DNA from: Chthoniobacteraceae bacterium
GTDB lineage: Bacteria; Verrucomicrobiota; Verrucomicrobiia; Chthoniobacterales; Chthoniobacteraceae
Length of the DNA: 64,000 nt
Assembly: GCA_028293625.1 (NCBI GenBank)
Contig: JAQGOL010000035.1
Span: 124,001-188,000, forward strand
Reading direction: 5' to 3'
Shown here: positions 52,712 through 63,880 of the stretch, piece by piece
How the letters are laid out: each line of letters opens with the position of its first letter
Numbering within the stretch: position 1 is the stretch's first letter
Notes under the pieces: generated by a model
What the model was told of the DNA's origin: nothing
The model's database searches: none
Seen by the model: only the letters and a program-made list of their open reading frames with translations
Position numbers and translations under genes: made by a program

Positions 52712-54097
52712 ATGAACTACGATCTCATCGTCATCGGCGGCGGCCCAGCCGGGTATGTCGGCGCCATCAAGGCCGCGCAGCTTGGCAAGAAAGTTGCCTG
52801 TATTGAGAAAGAACGCGCGGGCGGCACTTGTCTCAACTGGGGATGCATCCCGACCAAATCGCTCCTGCGCAACGCGGAGCTTTATCACCTCATGGCACAC
52901 CGGGCGGCCGAATTTGGATTTAAGATCGAAGGGCTCAGCTACGACTGGAGCAAGATCATTGGCCGTTCGCGGGATGTCTCCGATAAAAACGCGAAAGGCA
53001 TCGAGTTCCTTTTCAAGAAAAACAAGGTCGATTACATCCGCGGCGAGGCGACGGTTGACCGGGCCGGCTCGGTCAAGGTCAAGCTGGCCGACGGCAAGGA
53101 AGAGAGCCACAGCGCCCCCAAGATTCTTATCAGCACGGGAGTTGTTTCGCGTCCGATGCCGGGATTTGAGTTCAATGGCAAGACCGTCATCAGCAGCCGC
53201 GAAGCGATGGTGCTCACACCGCAGCCCAAAAGCATGGTGATCATCGGGGCCGGTGCGATCGGCATCGAGTTTGCCTATTTCTTCAACACCTTCGGCACCA
53301 AGGTCACCGTCGTGGAGATGATGCCCAACGTGCTTCCCGTTGAGGATACGGAAGTCTCGCAGACGCTTGAAAAAGCGCTCACCAAGCAGGGGATCAAGAT
53401 TTTCACCAACACCAAGACAACCAAGACGGAGACGACCGAGACCGGGGTGAAGATCACGGTGGCCGATGCAAAAGGCGTCGAGCAGGCGATTGAAGCCGAT
53501 GTTTGCCTCGTGGCGATCGGCGTGCAGCCGCTCTTGGCCGGAGGAAATCTGCGCCTTGAGCTGACCGAGCGTGGTTATATTAAAACCAACGATCGGTATG
53601 AGACCAGTTCACCCGGCATCTACGCGGCCGGCGACATCATTGGGCCACCCTGGCTGGCTCACGTGGCAAGCTATGAAGCGATTCAGGCCGTGGAAGGGAT
53701 GTTCACCGATCATAAACCCAAGAAGGTCGATGTTTTCCCGGGCTGCACCTATTGCAATCCTCAGGTGGCCAGCGTCGGGCTGACTGAACGGGCGGCCAAA
53801 GAAAAAGGGCTCAAATTCAAGATCGGCAAGTTCCCGTTCCTGGCGAGCGGCAAGGCCGGCGCAATCGGCGAGACCGTGGGGTTCGTAAAATTGCTCATCG
53901 GCGAACCGCATGGCCAGATCCTCGGCGCCCACATTATCGGACCGGAAGCGACCGAGATGATCGCCGAGCTTGGCCTGGCGATCACCTTGGAAGCCACGCA
54001 TGAAGAAATCGAAGCGACCATTCACGCGCATCCGACTTTGAGCGAGGCAGTGCATGAGGCCGCCGGCCAGGCATTCGGCCAGGCAATCCACATCTAG
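52712..54097 (+). CDS. lpdA: Dihydrolipoyl dehydrogenase (E3)
   Basis: A 461-residue FAD disulfide oxidoreductase that reoxidises the lipoyl groups of the pyruvate dehydrogenase complex. The FAD motif GGGPAGYVGA and the redox pair Cys40/Cys45 in GGTCLNWGCIPTKS are near the N-terminus. The NAD motif GAGAIGIEFAYFF and the C-terminal active-site histidine in HAHPTLSEAVHEA are also present. The start is the ATG before NYDLIVIGG; an in-frame start ten codons earlier is less likely. Divergent from the SNF2 gene. Confidence 0.96.
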   Translation: MNYDLIVIGGGPAGYVGAIKAAQLGKKVACIEKERAGGTCLNWGCIPTKSLLRNAELYHLMAHRAAEFGFKIEGLSYDWSKIIGRSRDVSDKNAKGIEFLFKKNKVDYIRGEATVDRAGSVKVKLADGKEESHSAPKILISTGVVSRPMPGFEFNGKTVISSREAMVLTPQPKSMVIIGAGAIGIEFAYFFNTFGTKVTVVEMMPNVLPVEDTEVSQTLEKALTKQGIKIFTNTKTTKTETTETGVKITVADAKGVEQAIEADVCLVAIGVQPLLAGGNLRLELTERGYIKTNDRYETSSPGIYAAGDIIGPPWLAHVASYEAIQAVEGMFTDHKPKKVDVFPGCTYCNPQVASVGLTERAAKEKGLKFKIGKFPFLASGKAGAIGETVGFVKLLIGEPHGQILGAHIIGPEATEMIAELGLAITLEATHEEIEATIHAHPTLSEAVHEAAGQAFGQAIHI

Positions 54098-54106
54098 TCC
54101 TTCGAT

Positions 54107-54172
54107 CTTCTCCTCTTAATCGACTCTGCTCTTCCTAAATCGGAAGGGCAGGGATGGATTAAGAAGGGGAGA
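54107..54172. terminator. Large imperfect hairpin downstream of lpdA
   Basis: An inner stem CTGCTCTTCC / GGAAGGGCAG (54126-54135 and 54142-54151, one T-G wobble pair, 6-base loop) is enclosed by outer arms CTCTTAATC and GATTAAGAAG. There is no T-run on the plus strand, so it may be a factor-dependent stop or an RNA stability element rather than a standard terminator. Confidence 0.4.
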
Positions 54173-54218
54173 TTGGGCGTGTGTTTGGTGATTTCGCGCA
54201 GTTAAGTTCCGCGCTCCC

Positions 54219-54878
54219 ATGGACATTGTTCCCATCGAAGTTTTCGCCATTGCCGTTGAGATTCCCTTTGCATCGCCGCTCGGTTTTCACCAAGCCAAAA
54301 TCGAAGAGTTCGGCGGCAAAATTTGCCACGCACAGACGGGGCTTAATCTGCGGCCCGATCAGATCCGGTTGCGGCGCACCGATGAACTCTACAATTACGA
54401 GTTAATCGCGCAGTTTTTCGGCGAGAACGGGACGCTGGTTCGCAACGCGGCCGGGGTCAAATTCAGTATTCGCAACGGCCGCACCGCCGCGGACTGGACC
54501 ATCATTCAGGAAAACCTGATGCGGTTCTATCAGATCATGGAATTTGAACCGACCACGGTTTCAATGCTTGTGGCCCACGTGCACGCCAAGTTCCCTTCAC
54601 TGGAAGAACGTGACGAATACCTCGCCAAGTTCTCCGCCGGCCCTCTCATTGCCCGGCCCGCCGCGCTTGGTTACGTACAGATTGCCGACTGGGAAAAAGA
54701 GGTGCGTGTGCTCATTGAGCAGTCCAATCAGGTGCCACAAAGCGTGTTTGTGGTTTGGGAGACACAGTTTATCAACTCGCAGGATTGGGAGACGTTCCTT
54801 GCGACCTTGCCGGTCGTGATGGAAAATTCAGCGAATCTTTTTTCCCTCGGATTCGAACCGTTTCGTCAAACGCTCTAA
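54219..54878 (+). CDS. Hypothetical protein of unknown family
   Basis: A 219-residue cytoplasmic-looking protein with no signal peptide, membrane segment or recognisable catalytic motif. It is a mixed alpha/beta sequence with features such as PIEVFAIAVEIPF at the N-terminus, AQFFGENG and a C-terminal WETFLATLPVVMENSANLFSLGF. I do not recognise the family. It stands 121 bases after lpdA and is convergent with the GYF-domain gene, 17 bases apart. The first ATG is taken as the start. Confidence 0.7.
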   Translation: MDIVPIEVFAIAVEIPFASPLGFHQAKIEEFGGKICHAQTGLNLRPDQIRLRRTDELYNYELIAQFFGENGTLVRNAAGVKFSIRNGRTAADWTIIQENLMRFYQIMEFEPTTVSMLVAHVHAKFPSLEERDEYLAKFSAGPLIARPAALGYVQIADWEKEVRVLIEQSNQVPQSVFVVWETQFINSQDWETFLATLPVVMENSANLFSLGFEPFRQTL

Positions 54879-54895
54879 AAGCCAGCAGCGCGATT

Positions 54896-56230
54896 TTAAA
54901 AAAGCGATGTGGGCGGTTTGACAGGTGCAACCGGCGCCGCAGGAGCTGGGACGGCAGCCGGCGGAACCGCTTCCGCAGGCGCGGCAACCGCGGCGTCCCC
55001 GAGGTCGGTCGAAGTCACTGGCACGGAGACCGTATTGTTTAAATAACGGACAGAAACGTTGCCCCCTTCGCGCGAGATGATCTTGGCCTGTGTGCCGGGC
55101 CGGATCACAACGACGCCGAACGGGGTCGTCACTTTTACAGGCTGAGTGATTGTCACGATGGTTTTGGGCGCAACGGGCAGCGGCTCAGCGGGCGCCGGGG
55201 CAAGTTCAACAGGCGCTGGCGCTGCCATTGCCGGATCCGTTTGGGCGGCCATGGCATCCGTTTCAGAAGGCGCCGGTGCCGGAACATTCGCAACGGGAGG
55301 AGCTGAAACGGGCTTTGGCGCGCGCGGTTTAGGCGCGGGCTCGGCGGAAAGATTCGGCGGCGGCTCAGGAATTCCCACAGGTTCCTTGGCGGTGGCGTCG
55401 TGGTGGGACGCTGCCTGCCGTTTGCGGTATTCGTTGACGCCAAAAAGCGCCCCCAAGATCAAGGCTCCAATAAATATTCCTCGCAATGCCGCCGCCATCG
55501 GATTGGCGGGCCTGGCTGCCACCGGCGCAGGCCGGCGGGGCACTTGAACGGAAGTTTTTACAGCGGGTTTCGCCACTGTTTTTTCCTGCTCTGGATATTT
55601 GAATCTCCCGGCTGCCGATTTGTTAACGAGCTGGGGAAACTTCTCCGCGATCGCCGGAAAAAAGTAGTTCCATGTGGCTTCCTTTGGTTTCGCATCCCAG
55701 TCGGGGAATCGAAGGTCAAGATGGCCGACTACCACCATGCAATGCGCCTTGGTGATCTTCGTAAAAAATTCCGCGCCTTCGTTCTGTGCGATCTGCAGAA
55801 AGTGATTCGGCCGGTTTTCTTTTTGCGCTTGGATCTCGGCGTCAAACAATTCGGGATGCAGGATGAGGCGTTCCTTATTCCATTGCGCGACTCGCGCCGC
55901 ATCCTTCGGATCTTCCATCACGTCATTCATCATGACGGCGGCCCGCTCCTTGGTGAGCTCTTCCGTAAACGGAATTTCCATGAACCTGAGAAATGCCTTT
56001 TGCCTCTCCGTCGCCAGCACGGTGGCGGGCGCCTCAACCCGCGGAGCGATTTGCGGGATCTCTTCGGCTGCAGGCAAATCCAAAACGTTATCAAGGGGAA
56101 TCCAATTGGGCATTCCGGGCCGCCAGGCGAGATCAGTGGAAAAGACGGTTCCCTGATCGAGCAGGGTTTGCGTGGTAACTTGGCTGAAAGGGCCGATCTC
56201 CTTGCCGTCGCGCAAGATGTAAATGTCCAT
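54896..56230 (-). CDS. GYF_2-domain membrane protein with C-terminal SH3-like tail
   Basis: A 444-residue protein. Residues 1-55 form a GYF_2 (DUF4339) domain with the typical GPFSQVTTQTLLDQG and WRPGMPNWIPL. A helical middle region (about 75-220) has no match I can name. One membrane segment is at about 245-262 (LRGIFIGALILGALFGV). A Pro/Ala-rich linker of about 110 residues follows, and a small beta domain near VVVIRPGTQAKIISREGG that resembles bacterial SH3. Topology suggests an N-terminal cytoplasmic part and an exported tail. No partner is known; downstream genes on this strand end at 54896. Confidence 0.75.
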   Translation of the reverse strand: MDIYILRDGKEIGPFSQVTTQTLLDQGTVFSTDLAWRPGMPNWIPLDNVLDLPAAEEIPQIAPRVEAPATVLATERQKAFLRFMEIPFTEELTKERAAVMMNDVMEDPKDAARVAQWNKERLILHPELFDAEIQAQKENRPNHFLQIAQNEGAEFFTKITKAHCMVVVGHLDLRFPDWDAKPKEATWNYFFPAIAEKFPQLVNKSAAGRFKYPEQEKTVAKPAVKTSVQVPRRPAPVAARPANPMAAALRGIFIGALILGALFGVNEYRKRQAASHHDATAKEPVGIPEPPPNLSAEPAPKPRAPKPVSAPPVANVPAPAPSETDAMAAQTDPAMAAPAPVELAPAPAEPLPVAPKTIVTITQPVKVTTPFGVVVIRPGTQAKIISREGGNVSVRYLNNTVSVPVTSTDLGDAAVAAPAEAVPPAAVPAPAAPVAPVKPPTSLF

Positions 56231-56354
56231 GGTGATTGGGTAATCCCCGGGAGCTGCGGATCGTGGGACGAATTTGAGATTTTCCCGGAGAGCCGTGCAG
56301 TATTACTCGCGCGACGGAGAAATCAAGCAAGCCACGCGCGGAATATGGACTCTT

Positions 56355-56678
56355 TTAAGCGGCGAGGGCGCTCGCTTTATCGGGGGAAATCTTAAAGATC
56401 TGATCCAGGCGGGCCAATTCAAAAATGCTCAGCACGCTGGGGCGCAATCCACAGAGGGTTAGCTTCCCTTTGTAGGCATCGATCCGTTGCAGGAGTTCAA
56501 TAAATAGCGCCAAACCTGAGCTATCAATATACGTCACGTCGCTTAGATCGATAACGACGTTTGAAGCTTTGTGCTCGATAACCGGATTGATCTTCTCTTT
56601 CACCCCAGGGGAGCCATGAAGATCCAATTCTCCTTCCAACGCAATTATCACGGGGTGTGCAGATGAAACAGCAGCCAT
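56355..56678 (-). CDS. STAS-domain anti-anti-sigma factor
   Basis: A 107-residue SpoIIAA-like protein. The phosphorylation site serine pair is in DLSDVTYIDSSGLALFIELL. The domain covers almost the whole protein. It probably takes part in a partner-switching circuit with an anti-sigma kinase and a sigma factor, but neither is in the window. It lies 124 bases upstream of the GYF-domain gene on the same strand. Confidence 0.9.
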   Translation of the reverse strand: MAAVSSAHPVIIALEGELDLHGSPGVKEKINPVIEHKASNVVIDLSDVTYIDSSGLALFIELLQRIDAYKGKLTLCGLRPSVLSIFELARLDQIFKISPDKASALAA

Positions 56679-56798
56679 AATTTGAGTTGCTTAGCATAAA
56701 GCGGAGACGGACACAAATCGCTTTGGCAAGTGGTGCAATGACCCTATCCGCTCCATTGATTTGCTTGCAAGAAAAAATCCGGTCGTCGGGAGGGGCTC

Positions 56799-59399
<2,601 letters not shown>

Positions 59400-59406
59400 A
59401 GGAGGT
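59400..59406 (+). promoter_or_regulatory. Strong Shine-Dalgarno sequence AGGAGGT
   Basis: A consensus ribosome-binding site on the plus strand, nine bases before an ATG at 59416. Such a strong site is rare in this window, and it precedes a short open frame rather than a normal rdgB start. Confidence 0.5.
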
Positions 59407-59415
59407 GCAGGTTTG

Positions 59416-59556
59416 ATGGATGAGCAAAAGCGGGTTGCTGGATTAATGGAAACATGGATTGATTGGAAGCGCGACCGCGCTTCATGCGCATTCTCTCAAC
59501 ACCCATTCGGCAAATTTTTTCCCCATCAAAACCGCGCTTCTCATTGCCACGCATAA
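59416..59556 (+). CDS. Short open frame overlapping the rdgB start (possible leader peptide or frameshifted 5' end of rdgB)
   Basis: A 46-codon open frame beginning MDEQKRVAG, preceded by AGGAGGT at the best spacing. It overlaps the first 11 codons of the RdgB-like domain in another frame. The rdgB frame is offset by +1. A single base removed from the T6-C4 run at 59515-59524 would join this start to rdgB. It may be a leader peptide, a frameshifted 5' part of rdgB, or chance. Confidence 0.25.
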   Translation: MDEQKRVAGLMETWIDWKRDRASCAFSQHPFGKFFPHQNRASHCHA

Positions 59557-60133
59557 TTCCCACAAAACCGGCGAAATCCAGGCGATGCTCGGAGAACGGT
59601 TTTTGGTGAGCGACCTTAATGCCCATCCGGAGTTGCCCGTTCCCGAGGAGACCGGCGCCACTTTCGAGGAGAACGCGATAATCAAAGCGACGGCGGCCGC
59701 GCGCGTCTTCGAATGGCTGGTGTTGTCGGACGATTCCGGACTGGAAGTCGATGCCCTCGATGGTGCGCCCGGCGTGCGAAGCGCTCGTTACGCGGGTGAG
59801 CAAGCGAACGATGCGGAAAATCGCGCTCGGCTTTTAAGCGACCTCGATTCGGCTGCGGCACGAGGCAAACAGCGCTCTGCTCGGTTCCGCTGTGTGATGG
59901 CGCTTTTTGAAAACAACCGGCTGCTTGGCACGTTTAACGGCGCGGTCGAAGGCGTCATCATTAATCAGGAACGCGGGTCCGGTGGCTTCGGATACGATTC
60001 GCTCTTTGTGCCGGCCGGTTATTGTGAAACGTTTGGCCAGCTCCCGGCGGAGGAAAAAAACCAGCTCAGCCATCGCGCCAGGGCGCTTGAGCAGGTGAAA
60101 GCGTTTTTGCAAAACGCCGGCTATTTGAAATAA
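59459..60133 (+). CDS. rdgB: Non-canonical purine NTP pyrophosphatase (RdgB/HAM1 family); start unclear
   Basis: A 224-residue protein as called from the TTG at 59459. RdgB-like homology begins at [18 protein letters not shown], with the family motifs [25 protein letters not shown] and [13 protein letters not shown]. It removes dITP, XTP and similar bases from the nucleotide pool. There is no in-frame ATG or GTG near the domain start. Alternatives are TTG 59459 or ATC 59525. The frame problem is discussed as a finding. It is divergent from leuS and convergent with the pseudopilin gene. Confidence 0.85.
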   Translation: MIGSATALHAHSLNTHSANFFPIKTALLIATHNSHKTGEIQAMLGERFLVSDLNAHPELPVPEETGATFEENAIIKATAAARVFEWLVLSDDSGLEVDALDGAPGVRSARYAGEQANDAENRARLLSDLDSAAARGKQRSARFRCVMALFENNRLLGTFNGAVEGVIINQERGSGGFGYDSLFVPAGYCETFGQLPAEEKNQLSHRARALEQVKAFLQNAGYLK

Positions 60134-60144
60134 GCCGCGCTCTT

Positions 60145-60696
60145 TTAGGGCGGCGGCGAAGTGAACCGGTTGTCCTTGGCGATATCGTTGAGGGAAACGA
60201 CAGAGCCGTCCGTGAAAATCACCAGGTTTCCGTTGCCATGCACATTGCCACGTTCAATGAACCACGGCTGGGTCATGTATTTATAGGGAGTCTGCGCGCC
60301 GTCGCCGAAAGGCGTGGCGAAATAGTCGACCCGCACGCCTTTGCCTTTCTCATAATCGGGGCTTTTCATAAGACGCTGCATGGTCGGGCAGATCCAACTT
60401 TTTCGTGAAACCCCGTAGCGTGCCAGGGCGGCTACCCATGCTTCCGTATAGACCGGAGAGCGAATGTCTTTTGTCCCTACCTGAGGCCAATGACCCTGTT
60501 CCTGAACATAGGAATTGGCGCCGACATACAAACTCTTGAGATTGCTCGTGCAGCTCGCCAGCTCAGCCCTATTTTTAAGCGACGAAAGTGCCGGAATCAG
60601 GAGTGTGACGAGAATCATCATCACCACCAGCACGGTCAGTATCTCAAGCAGTGTGAATGCCGAGCGCACTGACCGAGCCGAAACCTGATAACGCAA
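60145..60696 (-). CDS. Type II secretion/type IV pilus pseudopilin-like protein
   Basis: A 183-residue protein with a prepilin peptidase site: SAFTLLEILTVLVVMMIL, with the cleavage before the phenylalanine and the conserved glutamate at +5. The C-terminal part has the AFF-type FTDGSVVSLNDI segment found in PulG-like proteins of planctomycetes and verrucomicrobia. Start candidates are TTG 60696, two bases after the previous stop, or GTG 60669, which would give the more usual MRSAFTLLE. It follows directly after the 201-residue secreted protein gene. Confidence 0.85.
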   Translation of the reverse strand: MRYQVSARSVRSAFTLLEILTVLVVMMILVTLLIPALSSLKNRAELASCTSNLKSLYVGANSYVQEQGHWPQVGTKDIRSPVYTEAWVAALARYGVSRKSWICPTMQRLMKSPDYEKGKGVRVDYFATPFGDGAQTPYKYMTQPWFIERGNVHGNGNLVIFTDGSVVSLNDIAKDNRFTSPPP

Positions 60697-60698
60697 TT

Positions 60699-61304
60699 TT
60701 AGAGACCCGTGAGGGGGTCAACCTGTTTGAACCCGTCGACCTGAAAAGTGGCGGTCTCAACGACGTCCGGAGAACCGTCAGCGGAAATGTTGAAGAAAAT
60801 ATCAAGCGAGGCGAGACCAGTGATCCGGGTGCCTTGAGTGTTGTTGTTGCCGTTTGCAACTTCAGCCGTGATGTTTCCCTGCGCACCCGAGGTAGTGCTG
60901 GGGATTGTCTGGGTCGTGTAGGTGACAATCAATGTCAGCGGATCAATCACCGGCACCTGCTGGGTCGTGCTGCCCTGTCTGCCCGTCGCATTGATGATCC
61001 CGTTTAGCTGGCCGCCACGGGGATCAAGGATTCCGTCGATCGTGCCGTTAAAAACAGCGCCGTTGACGAAAGCAATCACGACGCCTGTTGCGAATCCTTT
61101 GCTGGGCTGCTCAAGCGAAAAAAGTCCAATCGATGCACTGCCTGAGGAAGACGATAGAAGTGGATCAGATTCCGGAATCAACACACCAGCGTAGGTTCCA
61201 GTATAGGAAGCCGCGCTGCCACCGTATTGAGGGCCGCCGCTAAGCGCCCACGATTGGGTTTGGAGTAAAACGAAAGAAACCAGGAGGGAGAGAACTTTCT
61301 TCAT
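60699..61304 (-). CDS. Secreted hypothetical protein, partner of the pseudopilin
   Basis: A 201-residue protein with a signal peptide (MKKVLSLLVSFVLLQTQSWA). The mature part is beta-rich with Gly, Thr and Ser. It begins YTGTYAGVLIPESDPL and contains FNGTIDGILDPRGGQLNGI, a layout like the C-terminal repeat of the NHL protein at 11.6 kb (GVYLAVLMPG). The function is unknown. It is coupled to the pseudopilin gene, with two bases between stop and TTG. Confidence 0.75.
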   Translation of the reverse strand: MKKVLSLLVSFVLLQTQSWALSGGPQYGGSAASYTGTYAGVLIPESDPLLSSSSGSASIGLFSLEQPSKGFATGVVIAFVNGAVFNGTIDGILDPRGGQLNGIINATGRQGSTTQQVPVIDPLTLIVTYTTQTIPSTTSGAQGNITAEVANGNNNTQGTRITGLASLDIFFNISADGSPDVVETATFQVDGFKQVDPLTGL

Positions 61305-61399
61305 AGGGAGGCCGCACTTGAACGCGTTTTCTTTATCAGGTCAAATCTTTATTATCTGACATGACATTTGGCTTGGTGCCCCATCAGGAGTGTCTATCC

Positions 61400-62704
61400 A
61401 TGGCGCCCAAATCGCCTGTGAAACTCCCTTTCAGCCTCTTCCTCGCCCTGCGTTATCTTAAGCCGAAGCGCACCTTTGTCTCCATCATTACGCTCATCTC
61501 AATCCTGGGCGTCACTTTTGGTGTTGCCGTCCTCATTTTAGTCATCGCCGTGATGACGGGATTTGATCGGGAACTCCGCGATAAGGTGCTTGGATTTAAT
61601 GCCCATATCCTCGTGACCAACGGGTCGGTAATGCGCGATTGGCGTCCCCTGGATGCCCAGGTCCAAGCCACGCCGGGCATCGTTGCCACCGCTCCTTTTG
61701 TTCAGGGCCCGGTGATTGTGGAATTCGCAGGCCGGCGTCTGGCTCCCAAAATCCGGGGCGTTGAGCTGGAGCGCGAACTCAAAGTCACCGATATCCGCAG
61801 CGCCGTGAAATGGGGCGAGCTCGATCTTGATGGAGATAAAACCGTCATTGGCAGGGTGCTGGCGGATCAGCTCGAAATTGGGATCGGCGATAAATTGATT
61901 GTCTATTCGCCGGGAAACATCGGCGCCATTATTGAGGAGCTTAAAAAGGCCGAGGATAATCCGGCTGATAAAAAATCTCTCGAAGAGCTGCGCTCAATGG
62001 TGCTTCCCAAGGAACTCGTTGTGACCGGCATTTTCGAATCGGGCCATTACGATTACGACTCGGAGTTTCTGCTGGTGCCGCTTTATATCGGGCAGGAGCT
62101 TTATGAACTGGGCGACGGCCTGCATGGATTAACCGCCCGCACCATCGATCCCAACCATCCGGAGTCGATTCAGCAGCAGATCCAGGGCTTTGTTCCAAAG
62201 GAAACCGAGGTGCTGACCTGGATGGATATGAACAAGTCGTTCTTTGACGCCGTTCGCATGGAACGCAACGTCATGTTTTTCCTGCTGCTCTTTATCGTGA
62301 TCGTCGCCGCGTTCGGGATCATGAACACGCTGATCACAGTGACCGTGCAGAAAACGCGTGAGATCGGGATCATGAAAGCCCTCGGCGCCACCACTTACAA
62401 GATCGTCTGGGTTTTCCTGGCTCAAGGGATGCTCGTTGGTGCTTTTGGAAATCTCACCGGCCTTGCATTGGGAATGGCCGCATTGCACTGGCGCAACGAA
62501 TTCAAGGATTGGCTTTCCGCAACCTTGCACATGGAGATTTTCCCCCAAACCATTTATCATTTCAGCGCAATCCCCGCCCAGGTGGTGCCACACGATGTGG
62601 CGGTGATTTGTATTAGCGCCTTTGTCATGAGTTCACTGGCCGCGTTGATTCCCGCTTACTTCGCAGCGCGTCTCGATCCGGTGGTTGCGCTGCGATATGA
62701 ATAA
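61400..62704 (+). CDS. lolC: Lipoprotein-releasing ABC permease, LolC/LolE family
   Basis: A 434-residue permease with an N-terminal membrane segment (SIITLISILGVTFGVAVLILVIAV), a large periplasmic MacB-like domain and three C-terminal segments of the FtsX type (near VMFFLLLFIVIVAAFGIMN and IVWVFLAQGMLVGAFGNLTG). It should extract lipoproteins from the inner membrane with a LolD ATPase, which is not in the window. The ATG 61400 has CAGGAG about ten bases upstream; an in-frame start 39 bases earlier is possible. C and E forms cannot be told apart here. Confidence 0.9.
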   Translation: MAPKSPVKLPFSLFLALRYLKPKRTFVSIITLISILGVTFGVAVLILVIAVMTGFDRELRDKVLGFNAHILVTNGSVMRDWRPLDAQVQATPGIVATAPFVQGPVIVEFAGRRLAPKIRGVELERELKVTDIRSAVKWGELDLDGDKTVIGRVLADQLEIGIGDKLIVYSPGNIGAIIEELKKAEDNPADKKSLEELRSMVLPKELVVTGIFESGHYDYDSEFLLVPLYIGQELYELGDGLHGLTARTIDPNHPESIQQQIQGFVPKETEVLTWMDMNKSFFDAVRMERNVMFFLLLFIVIVAAFGIMNTLITVTVQKTREIGIMKALGATTYKIVWVFLAQGMLVGAFGNLTGLALGMAALHWRNEFKDWLSATLHMEIFPQTIYHFSAIPAQVVPHDVAVICISAFVMSSLAALIPAYFAARLDPVVALRYE

Positions 62705-62838
62705 GCAGGGGAGCAAACGCGCCTGAAAGCCGATTACCGCTGGTTGGAATGTGTGCATGCCGCGCAATTTTTCCACACCGTACTTAAACCAATTGAGACT
62801 TCCCGCCAACGCGCGAAGTCCGTTAGCCTTATCACCTC

Positions 62839-63780
62839 ATGAAACCTCTCCTCACCACCCTGGCTGCCGCCGCTTTCCTCGGTTCGACCGCATTCGCCGG
62901 TCCCTCGGCGACTGCCGGATACGATTCTAAAGACAGCAAGAAGGCGGTTATCGAGCCAACTCCTGCTGATTCGCGGTTTCTGTTTCGCTTGACCTCAAGC
63001 TACGTTTTTGAAAGCGATTTCAAACGCGGCGACGATGCCAAGGGCGACGCACTTCATAATGAAGTGGAGCTCGGTTACCGCATCCCGGTAAACATCAATT
63101 GGCAGCCTGCCAATCACACCGGCCAATGGTATTTCCGCCTCGGCGCGCAATACAGCCGGTTCGATTTTGATAATTCCGGTGGCCTGCCTCTCCCAAATAC
63201 GCTCCAAAGCGCGGCCGGTGTTGTCGCCCTTGAATTTATTACTGAAGGCCGCATCGGATTCCTGTTGCAGACCAAGCCCGGTTATTATTTCGAGCAGAAC
63301 ATCTCCAACTCGGCATTTGACGCGCCAACCACCATCGGATTCGCGATTCCCTTCAGCGAAAACTTCTACGGCGTCGTCGGCGCCACCGCGTCCATCCTGC
63401 GCGCTTATCCCGTGGTTCCTTCCCTCGGATTTCTCTGGAAGCCAACTCCCCAGTGGAGCATCTACGCAGTCGCTCCGGAGCCGCGTATTACTTATCAGCC
63501 CACAGATCACTTCGCGGTCTGGGCTGGCGGGGAACTCGTCTACAATTCCTTCCGCACCGATTCCACCCACAACCGGTCGGGCACGCTTGATCATGCCGTG
63601 GTCGATTACTCTGAATACCGTGCCGGAGCCGGCTTGAGCTGGACCGTTGCCAATTGCGCGCTCGAAGTGGGCGGCGGGTATGCGTTCCAGCGCAAATTCG
63701 ATTTCTATCGCGCCGAGAACGGCTATGAGACAGACAAAGGCGCTCCTTATGCGCGCGTTGAATTTCGCGCTGCATTCTAA
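62839..63780 (+). CDS. Outer-membrane beta-barrel-like protein
   Basis: A 313-residue protein with a signal peptide (MKPLLTTLAAAAFLGSTAFA). The mature part shows alternating amphipathic strands with aromatic girdle residues (for example FYGVVGATASILRAYPV) and ends in a phenylalanine (YARVEFRAAF), as is usual for outer-membrane barrels. No family is recognised. It lies 134 bases after the lolC-like gene. Confidence 0.75.
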   Translation: MKPLLTTLAAAAFLGSTAFAGPSATAGYDSKDSKKAVIEPTPADSRFLFRLTSSYVFESDFKRGDDAKGDALHNEVELGYRIPVNINWQPANHTGQWYFRLGAQYSRFDFDNSGGLPLPNTLQSAAGVVALEFITEGRIGFLLQTKPGYYFEQNISNSAFDAPTTIGFAIPFSENFYGVVGATASILRAYPVVPSLGFLWKPTPQWSIYAVAPEPRITYQPTDHFAVWAGGELVYNSFRTDSTHNRSGTLDHAVVDYSEYRAGAGLSWTVANCALEVGGGYAFQRKFDFYRAENGYETDKGAPYARVEFRAAF

Positions 63781-63807
63781 AAGACCGCGTTTTTAATCCG
63801 TTCAAAC

Positions 63808-63844
63808 GCGTGCATTTCTTCCGGCCTTCGGAAGGAATGCACGC
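63808..63844. terminator. Near-perfect 16-bp hairpin between the barrel gene and yajQ
   Basis: Arms GCGTGCATTTCTTCCG and CGGAAGGAATGCACGC pair along 16 positions (one T-G wobble) around a five-base loop. It could terminate the barrel-protein transcript on the plus strand, although no T-run follows at once; a T7 run appears later, just before yajQ. It could also act in the yajQ leader. Confidence 0.45.
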
Positions 63845-63880
63845 GATGGATTGGCATCTCCTCCTTATCCCGCTTTTTTT

